A stretch of DNA of 64,000 bases from CAYOXD01 sp964407825 (GCA_964407825.1 CAYOXD010000001.1:53072-117071); one strand, 5' to 3'. Counted from the stretch's first letter, positions 16,547 to 27,102 are shown. Notes: a model not told the origin generated them from the letters alone. A program made the numbers and translations.

Positions 16547-18826
16547 TCACCCCTCCTCGGTGGTGGATACCGGAGCGAGGCTGTCCACGCTCCGAAATCC
16601 CCTGGGAAGTTTCTGACCCCGCCGGCCCCGGATCCCCCTGAACTGCGCCAGGTTTCCGGGCTTCAGGGTGAGCATCCGCTTTCCGGCTTGAATTTGAAGG
16701 GAATCCTCCGGTCCCAGGACGGCAAGGTGCGTCATCAATTCCTCCCGCGCCCGAGCGCGTACCGCAGGAATGTGGATCAGCTTATTCCCCTTGCCCCGGC
16801 CAAGCAATGGCAGGTCCTGCAAGGGGAAAAGCAGCAGGCGACCTTCACTGGTGGCGGCGGCCAGCAAGGCCTTGTCCACATCGTCCACCGGAAGCGGAAG
16901 GAGCGGCTGGGCGCCCTTGGGCAGAGTAAGGACCGCCTTTCCATTCCGGTTCCGGGTCACGAGATCGCCCAGGTGACAGATAAACCCGTAGCCGGCATCG
17001 CTGGCCATCAGCAGCCGCCGGTCCGGTTCATCCATTAAAACGCAGAGCACCGCCGCACCGGGAGGCAGATTGAGCCGGCCGCTGAGGGGTTCGCCCTGGC
17101 CCCGGGCCGAGGGCAGACTGTGGGCCGCAAGGACATAGCTTCTGCCCGTGGAATCGAAAAACACGGCTGCCTGATTGCTCCGCCCCCGTGCAGCCTGCAG
17201 GAACCGGTCGCCCGCCTTGTAATTCAACCCCGCCGGGTCCACCTCGTGGCCCTTGGCCGCCCGGACCCACCCCTTGGCGGAGAGGATCACGGTTAACGGC
17301 TCCACGGGTCCCATGTCCACCTGGGAGAGGGCCTTTGCCTCCTGTCTGCAGACCAGAGGAGAGCGTCGGGAATCCCCGTATTTTTCCGCATCGGCCGCCA
17401 ACTCCTTGCGGATCAGGGTCCTAAGCCGCGCTTTCGAATTCAGGGTTTTCTCCAGGTGGTTGCGCTCCTTTGAGAGCGCATCCCGTTCCCCGCGGATCTT
17501 GATCTCCTCGAGCTTTGCCAGGTGGCGCAGCTTGGTCTCCAGGATCGCCTCGGCCTGGCGATCGCTGAGGCCGAATCGCTGCATCAGGACCGGTTTTGGA
17601 TGATCCTCCCGACGGATGATGGCGATCACCTCGTCCAGGTTCAAATAGGCGATCAAGAGCCCTTCCAGCACGTGGAGCCGGTCAAGGACCTTATCGAGCC
17701 GGTGCTGCAGACGGCGGCGCACGGTTTGGGTCCGGAAGCTCAGCCATTCCCTGAGCAGTGCCCCCAAATCCTTCACCTGAGGCCGGCCGTCGAGGCCGAT
17801 CAGATTGAAATTGACGCGGTACGACCTTTCCAGGTCCGTTGTGGCAAAGAGGTGGGCCATGAGGGCCGGCACATCCACCCGGCCGCTGCGGGGAACGATC
17901 ACCAGACGCGTGGGCTCCTCATGGTCCGATTCATCCCGCAGATCCGCCACCATGGGCAGTTTCTTCGCCTGCATCTGGCCGGCGATCTGCTCAAGCACCT
18001 TAGCACCGGACACCTGGTGGGGCAGCGCCGTCACGATGATATCCCCGTTTTCCCGGCTGTAGACCGCCCGCATCTTGAAATTCCCCGCACCGGTAAGATA
18101 AACGGCCAACAGCTCGTCTGCGGGCGTGATGATCTCCGCCTCGGTGGGAAAATCCGGTCCCTTGATGAAGGCGCAAAGCTGTTCAACTGTCGCATCCGGG
18201 TGATCCAGCAGGTGAATGCAGGCCTGGGCCACCTCTCCGAGGTTATGGGGCGGAATGTCCGTGGCCATGCCCACGGCGATACCCGAGGCGCCGTTTAGAA
18301 GGATGTTGGGAAGACGCGCCGGCAAACAGAAGGGCTCCTTGAGGGTCCCGTCAAAATTGCTCCCCCAGTCCACGGTTCCCTGACCCAACTCGCCGAGAAG
18401 CACCTCCGCGTAAGCCGACAGCCGGCACTCGGTGTATCGCATGGCCGCGAAAGACTTGGGATCATCCGGTGAGCCCCAGTTACCCTGGCCGTCAATAAGG
18501 GGGTAGCGATAGGAAAACCCCTGGGCCATCAGCACCATGGCCTCATAGCAGGGTCCATCCCCGTGGGGATGGAACTTGCCCAGCACATCCCCCACGGTCC
18601 TGGCCGATTTCTTGTATTTGGCGCCGGCGCTCAGGCCCAGATCGCTCATGGCGTAGATAATGCGGCGCTGAACCGGTTTCAACCCGTCGCCCACGTGGGG
18701 CAGCGCCCGGTCGAGAATGACGTACATGGCGTAATCCCGGTAGGCGCTCTCGGCAAAAAGACGCATGGGCACCTGTTCGATGCCCTCGTTATTGATCTGT
18801 GTGGTTCCCATTACGTCAAACTTCAC
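16547..18826 (-). CDS. parC: DNA topoisomerase IV subunit A
   Basis: A 759-aa protein, close to the 752 aa of E. coli ParC. It contains QRRIIYAMSDLGL, the DNA-gate helix region and the catalytic tyrosine in AAMRYTE. LPARLPNILLNGASGIAVGMATDIPPHN is strongly conserved, and a shorter beta-pinwheel C-terminus follows. The quinolone-determining stretch reads HPHGDGPCYEAM, so Gly and Pro replace the usual Ser80 and Ala81 of E. coli ParC (residues 91-92 here). The start shown is GTG; an ATG five codons downstream (18811) is also possible. It follows parE after 13 bp. Confidence 0.96.
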   Translation of the reverse strand: MKFDVMGTTQINNEGIEQVPMRLFAESAYRDYAMYVILDRALPHVGDGLKPVQRRIIYAMSDLGLSAGAKYKKSARTVGDVLGKFHPHGDGPCYEAMVLMAQGFSYRYPLIDGQGNWGSPDDPKSFAAMRYTECRLSAYAEVLLGELGQGTVDWGSNFDGTLKEPFCLPARLPNILLNGASGIAVGMATDIPPHNLGEVAQACIHLLDHPDATVEQLCAFIKGPDFPTEAEIITPADELLAVYLTGAGNFKMRAVYSRENGDIIVTALPHQVSGAKVLEQIAGQMQAKKLPMVADLRDESDHEEPTRLVIVPRSGRVDVPALMAHLFATTDLERSYRVNFNLIGLDGRPQVKDLGALLREWLSFRTQTVRRRLQHRLDKVLDRLHVLEGLLIAYLNLDEVIAIIRREDHPKPVLMQRFGLSDRQAEAILETKLRHLAKLEEIKIRGERDALSKERNHLEKTLNSKARLRTLIRKELAADAEKYGDSRRSPLVCRQEAKALSQVDMGPVEPLTVILSAKGWVRAAKGHEVDPAGLNYKAGDRFLQAARGRSNQAAVFFDSTGRSYVLAAHSLPSARGQGEPLSGRLNLPPGAAVLCVLMDEPDRRLLMASDAGYGFICHLGDLVTRNRNGKAVLTLPKGAQPLLPLPVDDVDKALLAAATSEGRLLLFPLQDLPLLGRGKGNKLIHIPAVRARAREELMTHLAVLGPEDSLQIQAGKRMLTLKPGNLAQFRGIRGRRGQKLPRGFRSVDSLAPVSTTEEG

Positions 18827-18839
18827 TTTTGCAGGTTAA

Positions 18840-20813
18840 CTATTGCTCGTCCGTAGACCGAACCAAAGATCCCGGATCCAAATCGAAATCGGGATCGCTA
18901 TCGCCCCCCCCCTCCGACGCCACAGAGCCCGTCCCTTCCACCGGCTTTTGCTCCAGCCAATCCCGGCGGTCCCGGGCCCTCTTCTTCGCCAGCAACATGT
19001 CCATAATCTCGAAGGTCGGCGCTTCCGCATCCAGGGTCAGACGCACCAGCCGCCGGGTGTCCGGTGCCATGGTGGTCTCTCGCAGCTGCAGGGGATTCAT
19101 CTCCCCCAGGCCCTTGAATCGCTGGACATTGACCTTGCCGGTCCGTTTTTCTGCCTTGATCCTGGCAAGAACCCCCTGTTTTTCATCATCGTCCAAGGCA
19201 TAGAAGACCGTCTTTCCCACATCGATCCGGTACAGGGGCGGCATGGCCACGAACACGTGACCGGCACTGACCAGGGGGCGGAAATGGCGCAGGAACAGTG
19301 CGCAGAGCAGGGTGGCGATATGAAGGCCGTCCGAATCCGCGTCCGCCAGTATGCAGATCTTCCCATACCGAAGGCCCGAAAGATCCTCCGATCCCGGATC
19401 CACACCGATTGCCACTGCAATATCATGAATTTCCTTTGAATTCAGGACCAGGGCATTTTCGACCTCCCAGGTATTCATAATCTTACCCCGCAGGGGCATG
19501 ATGGCCTGAAACTGTCGGTCCCGGGCCTGCTTGGCGCTTCCCCCTGCCGAATCGCCTTCCACCAGGAAGAGTTCGCTGTCCATGGGGTCCTGCCCCACGC
19601 AATCTGCCAGCTTGCCGGGAAGGGCTGGGCCGCTGGTGATTTTTTTCCGGGCCACCCGCTTTCCGGCGCGCAACCGCTGCTGGGCATTGTTGATGGCCAT
19701 CTCAGCGATCCGCTCGCCCACATCGGTGTGCTGGTTCAGCCACAGACTGAAGGCATCCTTCACCACACCGGCGACAAAGGCGGCGCTCTGGCGCGAGGAG
19801 AGACGCTCCTTGGTCTGCCCTGAGAACTGTGGATCCAGCATCATCACGGACAGAACATAGATGCATCGCTCCCAGACATCCTCCGGCCCGATCTTGACCC
19901 CCCGGGGAACAAGTTTCCGAAACTCGCAGAACTCCCGGATGGCGGTGAGAAGTCCGGTTCGGAATCCGTTCACATGGGTTCCGCCGAGCGGCGTGGGAAT
20001 CAGGTTTACATAGCTTTCCGCCACCACCTCGCCCCCCTCCGGCATCCACGCCACGGCCCAGGAAACACTCTCTGTCTGTCCTTCAAGAAAACCGGCAAAG
20101 CCTGCCTCTGGCAGCAGGAGCTGCTCCCCGGCCTGCTCCACCAGGTAATCCTGCAACCCGCCGGCATAGTGCCACAGGCTGGTCTCGCCCGTATGGGCGT
20201 CCAAATAACGCACCGTGAGCCCCGGACACAGGACCGCCTTGGCCCGCAAGGCGTGCCGCAGGGGACGAGGAGAAAATTTGGGGGAATCGAAATACTTGGG
20301 ATCCGGCCAGAACCGGAGGGAGGTTCCGGTGTTTCGCCTGCCGACCGTTCCCAAAACAGCAAGATCCCGCACCTTTTCACCATCGGCGAAGCCCATGCCG
20401 TACCGGTTCCCGTCCCGTTTAATCTCAACCTCCAGGCGTTGGGACAGGGCGTTGACCACCGAGACGCCCACACCGTGAAGCCCCCCGGAAAAGCGGTAGC
20501 TCTTGTTGGAAAATTTCGCGCCCGCGTGCAAGCGGGTCAAAATGAGCTCCACCCCCGGGATGCCCTCCTCCGGATGGATGTCCACAGGCATCCCCCGACC
20601 GTCATCCACCACCTCCAGGGACTCGTCGTCGTGGAGAATCACGTCGATGCACTTGGCATAACCGGCAATGGCCTCGTCCACGCTGTTATCGATCGCCTCA
20701 TGGGCCAGATGGTTGGGCCGGGAGGTATCCGTATACATCCCTGGCCTGCGCCTGACCGGATCGAGGCCGCTGAGGACCTCGATCGCCTCGGCCGTATATT
20801 CTTGGTGTGTCAT
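18840..20813 (-). CDS. parE: DNA topoisomerase IV subunit B
   Basis: A 657-aa ATPase subunit. The GHKL domain starts YTAEAIEVLSGLDPVRRRPGMY and contains VDEAIAG and GGLHGVGVSVVNALS. The TOPRIM domain has ELFLVEGDSAGGSAKQARDR and DADSDGLHIATLL, typical of ParE. The coding frame stays open far upstream, but the start at 20813 is clear: it overlaps the permease stop by 4 bp (ATGA) and gives the normal length. It forms an operon with recD2, the permease and parC. Confidence 0.97.
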   Translation of the reverse strand: MTHQEYTAEAIEVLSGLDPVRRRPGMYTDTSRPNHLAHEAIDNSVDEAIAGYAKCIDVILHDDESLEVVDDGRGMPVDIHPEEGIPGVELILTRLHAGAKFSNKSYRFSGGLHGVGVSVVNALSQRLEVEIKRDGNRYGMGFADGEKVRDLAVLGTVGRRNTGTSLRFWPDPKYFDSPKFSPRPLRHALRAKAVLCPGLTVRYLDAHTGETSLWHYAGGLQDYLVEQAGEQLLLPEAGFAGFLEGQTESVSWAVAWMPEGGEVVAESYVNLIPTPLGGTHVNGFRTGLLTAIREFCEFRKLVPRGVKIGPEDVWERCIYVLSVMMLDPQFSGQTKERLSSRQSAAFVAGVVKDAFSLWLNQHTDVGERIAEMAINNAQQRLRAGKRVARKKITSGPALPGKLADCVGQDPMDSELFLVEGDSAGGSAKQARDRQFQAIMPLRGKIMNTWEVENALVLNSKEIHDIAVAIGVDPGSEDLSGLRYGKICILADADSDGLHIATLLCALFLRHFRPLVSAGHVFVAMPPLYRIDVGKTVFYALDDDEKQGVLARIKAEKRTGKVNVQRFKGLGEMNPLQLRETTMAPDTRRLVRLTLDAEAPTFEIMDMLLAKKRARDRRDWLEQKPVEGTGSVASEGGGDSDPDFDLDPGSLVRSTDEQ

Positions 20814-21904
20814 GACATCCCATCCTGAGCTCGGGGAGCCGAATCCAACCGCCCCTCCTGGGCCTGTTGGTACCAGGCCCTGAACACCGCCTGAACGAGC
20901 GTGGCCAGCGGGATGGCAAAAAACACCCCCCATATTCCCCACAAGCCCCCGAAAAGTAAAACGGCGGTGATCATGGCCACCGGGTGCAGGTCCACCACCT
21001 CGGAGAGAAGCAGCGGCGCCAGCAGGTTGCCGTCCAGCAGCTGAATCACGGCGTAGGCCCCGACCAGGTAAACGAATTGCGCATGCAGCCCCCATTGAAA
21101 ATAACCCGTCAGCGCCACCGGAAAGGCCACCACCGTCACACCGATAAACGGCACCAGCACCGACAGCCCCGCCGCCAGGGCAACGAGCATGGCCACCTCC
21201 AGTCCGAGAATGGAGAAGGTCAGGTAGCTGACGGTCCACACGATGATGATTTCCCAGAATTTGCCCCGGGTGTAATTGCCGATTTGCCGGTTGACCTCCC
21301 GCCACACCTGGCCGGTCAGGGTATGCCCCTCGGGCAGCAGGCCCTTGATCCAGGTCAGTATCTTGATTTTGTCCTTCAGAAAGAAAAACACCATGAGCGG
21401 CATCAGGACCATGTAAACGATAAAAGTGAGCAGTCCCCGCACCGATGCCAGGGAAAAGGAAAGCGCCGTCTTGCTCAACCGTCCGATCTCATTTTGTAAA
21501 ATATCCATGAGCGCCGATACCTGATCCTGGGATATCACATCCGGATACCGCTGGGGCAGGTGCATCACCAGCTCCTTGCCCCGATTGAACATGGACGGCA
21601 GATCCCTGACGAACTGCCCCACCTGGATCGAAATCATGGGCAGCAAACCGAAGAGCAGGAACACCATGAACGCCATGAACAGCAAGAAGATGAGCAGCAC
21701 CGCGATCATCCGCGGGATGCGCAGCCGCTCCAGGGCCGTCACCAGGCCATCGAGCAGATAGGCGATGACCAGACTCGCGAATACAGGCGTCAGCTGCCCT
21801 CCCATGGTCCAGATCACCAACACCGCGGAAATGAGGAGCAGGACCATGATGATGATCTGCGGGTCCGTAAAATAGCGTTTGTACCATTCCTGGAACAGCT
21901 GCAT
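20810..21904 (-). CDS. AI-2E/PerM family permease
   Basis: A 364-aa polytopic membrane protein of the AI-2E transporter (PerM) family. Hydrophobic segments lie near residues 18-75, 135-165 and 205-330. Conserved GLSVLVPFIGVTVVAFPVAL and LDGNLLAPLLLSEVVDLHP mark the C-terminal half. Members export diverse small molecules or act as Na+/H+ antiporters; the substrate here is unknown. The start MQLFQEW follows AGGGGAGG. It is translationally coupled to parE. Confidence 0.9.
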   Translation of the reverse strand: MQLFQEWYKRYFTDPQIIIMVLLLISAVLVIWTMGGQLTPVFASLVIAYLLDGLVTALERLRIPRMIAVLLIFLLFMAFMVFLLFGLLPMISIQVGQFVRDLPSMFNRGKELVMHLPQRYPDVISQDQVSALMDILQNEIGRLSKTALSFSLASVRGLLTFIVYMVLMPLMVFFFLKDKIKILTWIKGLLPEGHTLTGQVWREVNRQIGNYTRGKFWEIIIVWTVSYLTFSILGLEVAMLVALAAGLSVLVPFIGVTVVAFPVALTGYFQWGLHAQFVYLVGAYAVIQLLDGNLLAPLLLSEVVDLHPVAMITAVLLFGGLWGIWGVFFAIPLATLVQAVFRAWYQQAQEGRLDSAPRAQDGMS

Positions 21905-22058
21905 GCCGCTACCTCCCCTGGCCGCCGTCAACCCGGCGCCATGCCGTCTTTACCGCGCCAACCATGCCCGTGGTGAGTTGCTTCCAAAACGAATTCATCA
22001 AAACAAACCTTTCTGGATTCAAGGGACCGGGTGGACCAAATGAACGCCCCGGTCGCCA

Positions 22059-24254
22059 TTATCGGCTCAAGCGCTGTCGCAGGCCGGTGTACCGCCGAGC
22101 CGTCTTGTCATTGCCAACGGCGATGGCCAGGGCCTTCCGGGTTCCCACCAACACCACCAGATCCCGGCCCCGGGTAACCGCCGTGTATATCAGATTTCGC
22201 TGCAGGAGCCTATAGTGTTGAATGAGTACCGGCAAAATCACCACCGGATATTCCGATCCCTGCGCCTTGTGAACCGAAACCGCGTAGGCCAGAGTGAGCT
22301 CATCCAGCTCCGTATAATCATACGAAATGGAACGGCCGTCAAAACGGATCGCAACCTGCTGCGTCTCGGTATCGATGCGGGCGATCCTTCCGATGTCGCC
22401 GTTGAAGACTTCCTTTTCGTAATTGTTCTTGAGTTGCATCACCTTGTCCCGGACCCGGAGGCACCGGCCGCCACGCATGATCCCTCCCGGCCCGGGGTTG
22501 AGGGCTTGCTGGAGGGCGTCGTTCAGGTTGGACGCCCCCACCACCCCGCGGTGCATGGGGGTCAGCACCTGGATATCCGCCAAGGGATCCAGCCCCTTCC
22601 ACTCGGGGATCCGCCGCTGGACCAGATCGAGAATCAGGCTGAGGGTCTCCTCGGGATCCTCGCGGGGGATAAAATAGAAATCACTCTTCCCCCCCTTGGC
22701 GGAAGCCTCGGGGAGTTTGCCCCGGTTGATCCGATGGGCATTCACGACAATCCGGCTCTGCCTCGCCTGGCGGAAAATCTCCGTCAGAGCCACCACCGGC
22801 ACCACCCCCGAGTCGATAATATCCTTCAGCACGGTGCCCGGGCCCACGGAGGGCAGCTGATGGACGTCTCCCACCATGACCAGGACGGCCGTTTTCGGGA
22901 CCGCCTTGAGCAGATGGTGCATCAGCACCGTGTCGACCATGCTGGCCTCGTCCAGAATAAGCAGATCACAGGCAAGAGGATGGTCGAAGTTTTTCTGAAA
23001 GCCCCGCTTCTGCGGGCTGTAGGCCAGCAACCGGTGGATGGTGCTGGCTTCCCGGCCCGTTGTCTCGCTCATTCGCTTGGCGGCCCTACCCGTGGGAGCG
23101 GCAAGCAGGATCCTGGCCCCCAGCCGGGCGTAGATCTTCAAAATCGCGTTGATGATCGTGGTCTTGCCCGTACCCGGCCCGCCGGTGATCACCATCACCT
23201 TATTATTGAGCGCCGCCTTGATGGCCTGAACCTGCCGCTGGGCAAGGCGGATGGATAGCTGCCGCTGCACCCAGCGCGCTGCCCGTTCAGCGTCCGCAGC
23301 ACCCAGGGACCCGGAGTGGTCCCGTAAGAACTTCAGGTGGTTGGCGACACCCTGCTCACAGGCATGGAATTGGGCGAGGTAGACGGCCTTGTGGTTGACC
23401 CGGGCATCCTCGAAGCAGGTGTTCAGATCCTCGATGACGATCCGCCTGTCCCGGGCCACGGCGGCAACTGCATCCTGGACCACGGAGGAATGGGTTTGAA
23501 GGATTTCGCCACACCTTTCCAGCAGCGGTTCATAGGGAAAAAAGACATTGCCCTCGTCGGCAAGCTGGGTCAGCACATAGAGAATCCCTGCCTGGGCACG
23601 TACCGGGGAGTCCTTGCCGAAGCCGAGCTGGTGGGCAATGCGGTCCGCCGTCACAAACCCGATTCCAAAGATGTCGGTGGCCAAGCGGTATGGATTTTCC
23701 TGAACAACGGCGACAGCCTCCTGGCCGTACTGCCTGAAAATCTTGGCGGCATGGGAAGCACTGACCCCATGGCCTTGAAGAAAAAGCATTACCTGGCGGA
23801 TCTCCTTCTGGGCATCCCAGGCAGCCCGAATCATGGAGACCCGTTTCCGGCCGATCCCCGGCACCTCTGTAAGCCGTCCGGCATCGGATTCAATGACATC
23901 GAGGGTATCCTCTCCGAAGAGGGCCACGATCCGCCTGGCCATCACCGGTCCGATCCCTTTGACGAGCCCCGAGCCGAGATACCGCTGAATGCCGTAAGCG
24001 GTTGCCGGCAGGCGCGTCTGGTAGGAGACCACCTTGAACTGGTCTCCGTACTTGGGGTGACGCATCCAGTGGCCCCTCAGGGTGAGAAAGGCCCCGGGCG
24101 CGGGTCCCATCATATTGCCCACCACCGTCACCAGCTCACTCTGTCCAGGCACCTTCATTCGGGCAATGGTATAGCCGCTTTGCTCATCCGTGTAGGTGAT
24201 GCGCTCGATATTTCCGCTCAGCTCTACCAGTCGGCTCTCACTTTTGGATTCCAT
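22059..24254 (-). CDS. recD2: ATP-dependent RecD2-like DNA helicase
   Basis: A 731-aa SF1B 5'-3' helicase. Residues 10-75 are OB-like and about 80-195 hold tandem helix-hairpin-helix repeats (GLVKGIGPVMARRIV, EVPGIGRKRV), the RecD2 hallmark. The Walker A motif GGPGTGKTTI lies near 355, Walker B is DLLILDEASMVDT, and the C-terminal motif VHKAQGSEYPVV is present. No RecB or RecC is adjacent, consistent with RecD2, which acts alone in DNA repair. It is first in the minus-strand group with the permease, parE and parC. Confidence 0.95.
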   Translation of the reverse strand: MESKSESRLVELSGNIERITYTDEQSGYTIARMKVPGQSELVTVVGNMMGPAPGAFLTLRGHWMRHPKYGDQFKVVSYQTRLPATAYGIQRYLGSGLVKGIGPVMARRIVALFGEDTLDVIESDAGRLTEVPGIGRKRVSMIRAAWDAQKEIRQVMLFLQGHGVSASHAAKIFRQYGQEAVAVVQENPYRLATDIFGIGFVTADRIAHQLGFGKDSPVRAQAGILYVLTQLADEGNVFFPYEPLLERCGEILQTHSSVVQDAVAAVARDRRIVIEDLNTCFEDARVNHKAVYLAQFHACEQGVANHLKFLRDHSGSLGAADAERAARWVQRQLSIRLAQRQVQAIKAALNNKVMVITGGPGTGKTTIINAILKIYARLGARILLAAPTGRAAKRMSETTGREASTIHRLLAYSPQKRGFQKNFDHPLACDLLILDEASMVDTVLMHHLLKAVPKTAVLVMVGDVHQLPSVGPGTVLKDIIDSGVVPVVALTEIFRQARQSRIVVNAHRINRGKLPEASAKGGKSDFYFIPREDPEETLSLILDLVQRRIPEWKGLDPLADIQVLTPMHRGVVGASNLNDALQQALNPGPGGIMRGGRCLRVRDKVMQLKNNYEKEVFNGDIGRIARIDTETQQVAIRFDGRSISYDYTELDELTLAYAVSVHKAQGSEYPVVILPVLIQHYRLLQRNLIYTAVTRGRDLVVLVGTRKALAIAVGNDKTARRYTGLRQRLSR

Positions 24255-24508
24255 GGCATCGATATCTCATCCGTTAAGCGCCGCATCCCCGGAGGATGAT
24301 GGACAAAAGGCCCCACAAATACAGGTAAACCGCCCCATCCCCACTCAGGGTCGCCCTATATTAGCCCCCATGGAGGCATTGTCAAGCCAGGAGGGGCCTG
24401 CGTCGCCTCCCTTGACAGCGACACCTGGAAAAGGTAAGGTATATTCAACGATTTCAGCGAATAAAACGTATATCTCCAGACTCTTTAACGACCAAGGATC
24501 TTGTCCCT

Positions 24509-27091
24509 ATGCCCAACGATCCGGAACAGGAGAAAATCGGCTCTACCCTGAAAACCGGGGAACTGCTGGTAAAAGAGGGTTTCGTCCATTCCTCGGATAT
24601 CGATATGGCGCTGGACATTCAACGCCATGAGATCGCCGAAGCCCGCCTGCCCTTGGGCAAATTCCTTGTTAAGCGGGGACTCATCAGCACGATCCAACTG
24701 CAGGGTCTCCTGGCCCATTCGACCATCCGGAACGGCATCGGAAAATGGGCCGTGGCCTCCGGCCTCCTGGACGAAACCTCGCTGGCGGCATTTGTCCGTC
24801 AAAAGGAGCCGCAGGTACCGCTGGATGAAGCGCTGATCAAACGCGGCATGATTGCCCGTGACCAGGTGCGGGCCTATCTCAGACACCAGCTGGACTGCCC
24901 GGCACTTGGGGAACTGGCCGTTCGGCTGAATTTCGTTGACGGCCCCCAATTGGCGGCCGCAATCCGCGTGAAGAAAAATCCCCGGACCATTGGTGAAATC
25001 CTATGCAACCAGAACCTGATCACGCCCATCGACCTGAACACGGTTCTGGCAAAATATCGCAAGCATTTAAAACTGGGCAAGATTCTCGTCAAGAGAGGCA
25101 TCATCGATCCGGAGTCCCTCGCCATGGCGATAGAGGCCCAAAAGCGCCATCCGGATCCCATCGGAAAAATATTGCGCAAATGCGGACTGGCGAGCGAGCA
25201 TGAGATTTATAAAGCCTTTTCCATTCAGTATAACCTGCCCTTCCGGTCCTACGAGGATCTTTCCTTTACCGCCGGCCAGAAGGCAGAGCTGACCGATATC
25301 ATCGGCCAGGATTTTGCTCACCGGTTCCACATCCTGCCGGTTCACCTGGAGTCCAACCGTCTGACGGTGGCCATCTGTCAACCGGACAGCATCAAGGTGC
25401 TCCGGGCCCTCAGAACCAAGCAGGTCGATCTGAGAATCGATTGTACACTGGTAACAGAAACCGCATTCCAGAGCCTTCTGCATCTCCTCTATGAAGACCC
25501 CCAACCCGAACCCCAGCCGAAGTTGGACTCCCCCGCGCCTCTGGCGGAGCCCGATGGCGCTGATCCCCGGTCCAAGACAACGCTTCCTGCCCCCGGCGCC
25601 GAAGACGAGATGATCCGATTCCTTCTGAATCAAGCGCTCCAATGGCGCGCTGAAACGATCCATATCGACCTGGACGGTGAGGGGAGCAACCTGCGATTCC
25701 GCATCAACGGAAGCCTCAAGAGCGATCCTCCCCCCTGGTTTGAAAAGCGATTCCTGGAAATCGCCCCTGATGTGATCCGTCGCATTCGGGAAATGGCAGG
25801 TGTGGAACCGGACGGCGGCCAGAGCGCCTGGGAAGGCCGGGCAGAAACCCTCCACAGGGATCCTTCCCGGGAGGCGACGGTAAAGGTCGGATTTTATGCG
25901 GCCGGTTGTACCACCATGACCGGAGAGACGGTCACCCTGACCTTAGAGGCGCCTCCCGGAGGCGAGAGTTCGCTCCATCCGCCGGATTTGTCGCCCGTCG
26001 TCAGGACAGCCTTCCGCCAGGTGTTGACAAAGGGTCCCGGTCTCGTGCTGGTGACCGTCCCCTGGGACGTCCACCCCCTAGAGATGGTACGCTGCGGCCT
26101 GGACAGTTTCAGCCCCCGGGAATCCAAAATCATTGTCGTATCATCACCGGCTGCCCCCCCGTTTCCCGGTGCCATCCGGATGAATCTCCCGAGCGATGGG
26201 ACCGTCTCCAAGGAATCCTTCTTTCAAACCGTGTTGAAGCTCGATCCCGACATTCTGGTTCTGGATGCGCTGGAAGATGCGACCAGCGCCCGCTTCGCCC
26301 TGGAAGCGGGTCAATCCCTTCGGTGCATCGGCACCCTAAAGGCAGGCGATGCCGCGCAAGCCCTCATTCGCCTGCGTGCTCTGGGGCTGGACCCGGATCT
26401 GACGGCCGATCGTCTCTTGGGCGTTCTGGCCTGCGCGCCTTCCCGAAAACTCTGCCGACACTGCAAAATCCCTCATCAACCGGAAGCCACGCAGTGGCAG
26501 GCCCTGTTCGCAGCCCCGCCGAAACATCTCCGTTTTTACGTGGCGGGCAAGGGGTGCGAGGCATGCCGCTTTTCAGGATATGAAGGGCAACTGCTGCTGT
26601 CCGAACTGCTCCAGCCGGGCGAGTCGCTCCGAACGGCCATCCGCTCGAGGGCCTCCGAACCGGTGCTCCGCCGACTGGCCTTTCGTGAAGGGATGCGTTC
26701 GCTGGTGGAAGATGGACTCTCCCGGCTCGATGAAACCAGCCTGGGGGCTATTCTTGAAACCGTTCCCTTCGCCGCCGCCCGGGCATTTCTGGAAACCCAG
26801 CGGGGCCAACCCCTCGAACCCGGCGAGACACCGGTTCATGTGGCAGTGATCTCGGCCCCTGAGCAACAGGGGAAAGCCCTGACCGGCCTGCACGATGCCT
26901 ATGAACGGCTTATGGCGGCCAAGGGGATTCGGACCAGCGCCTCAGACGAAAGTCTTTTCAACGAATTCATCAGGAATCATTTCCAGCGGATATGCCATCA
27001 ACAGGGATGCCGTCGGGTTGTTTTCACGGTCATGGACAGCCCGGACCGTCCAACCCTCACGGCCGTCCCCCTCGGCCCGAAGGAGGGGTGA
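24509..27091 (+). CDS. GspE/PilB-like protein with MshEN-type repeats and degenerate ATPase site
   Basis: An 860-aa protein. Residues 15-240 hold several helical repeats of the form LGKxLVKxGxI...L..A...Q, as in the N-terminal MshEN domains of GspE, PilB and MshE that can bind c-di-GMP. Residues about 250-720 follow the GspE fold. The Walker A loop is replaced by LVTVPWDVHPLEM (about 513-525), Walker B reads DILVLDALED and lacks the catalytic glutamate, and the His box reads GTLKAGD. The zinc-site cysteines (CRHC near 648, CEAC near 683) are kept. It is therefore a probable pseudo-ATPase with scaffold or sensor function. The FlhG-like gene follows after 11 bp. Confidence 0.85.
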   Translation: MPNDPEQEKIGSTLKTGELLVKEGFVHSSDIDMALDIQRHEIAEARLPLGKFLVKRGLISTIQLQGLLAHSTIRNGIGKWAVASGLLDETSLAAFVRQKEPQVPLDEALIKRGMIARDQVRAYLRHQLDCPALGELAVRLNFVDGPQLAAAIRVKKNPRTIGEILCNQNLITPIDLNTVLAKYRKHLKLGKILVKRGIIDPESLAMAIEAQKRHPDPIGKILRKCGLASEHEIYKAFSIQYNLPFRSYEDLSFTAGQKAELTDIIGQDFAHRFHILPVHLESNRLTVAICQPDSIKVLRALRTKQVDLRIDCTLVTETAFQSLLHLLYEDPQPEPQPKLDSPAPLAEPDGADPRSKTTLPAPGAEDEMIRFLLNQALQWRAETIHIDLDGEGSNLRFRINGSLKSDPPPWFEKRFLEIAPDVIRRIREMAGVEPDGGQSAWEGRAETLHRDPSREATVKVGFYAAGCTTMTGETVTLTLEAPPGGESSLHPPDLSPVVRTAFRQVLTKGPGLVLVTVPWDVHPLEMVRCGLDSFSPRESKIIVVSSPAAPPFPGAIRMNLPSDGTVSKESFFQTVLKLDPDILVLDALEDATSARFALEAGQSLRCIGTLKAGDAAQALIRLRALGLDPDLTADRLLGVLACAPSRKLCRHCKIPHQPEATQWQALFAAPPKHLRFYVAGKGCEACRFSGYEGQLLLSELLQPGESLRTAIRSRASEPVLRRLAFREGMRSLVEDGLSRLDETSLGAILETVPFAAARAFLETQRGQPLEPGETPVHVAVISAPEQQGKALTGLHDAYERLMAAKGIRTSASDESLFNEFIRNHFQRICHQQGCRRVVFTVMDSPDRPTLTAVPLGPKEG

Positions 27092-27102
27092 AAGGGAAAG
27101 AC

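Noticed and set aside
20814..21305. N-terminal extension of the parE frame
   Set aside because: The frame continues into the permease gene, but the parE family start is at 20813 with an ATGA overlap.
24509..27091. Annotation as an active type II/IV secretion ATPase
   Set aside because: Walker A, the Walker B glutamate and the His box are all missing, so enzymatic activity is not supported.
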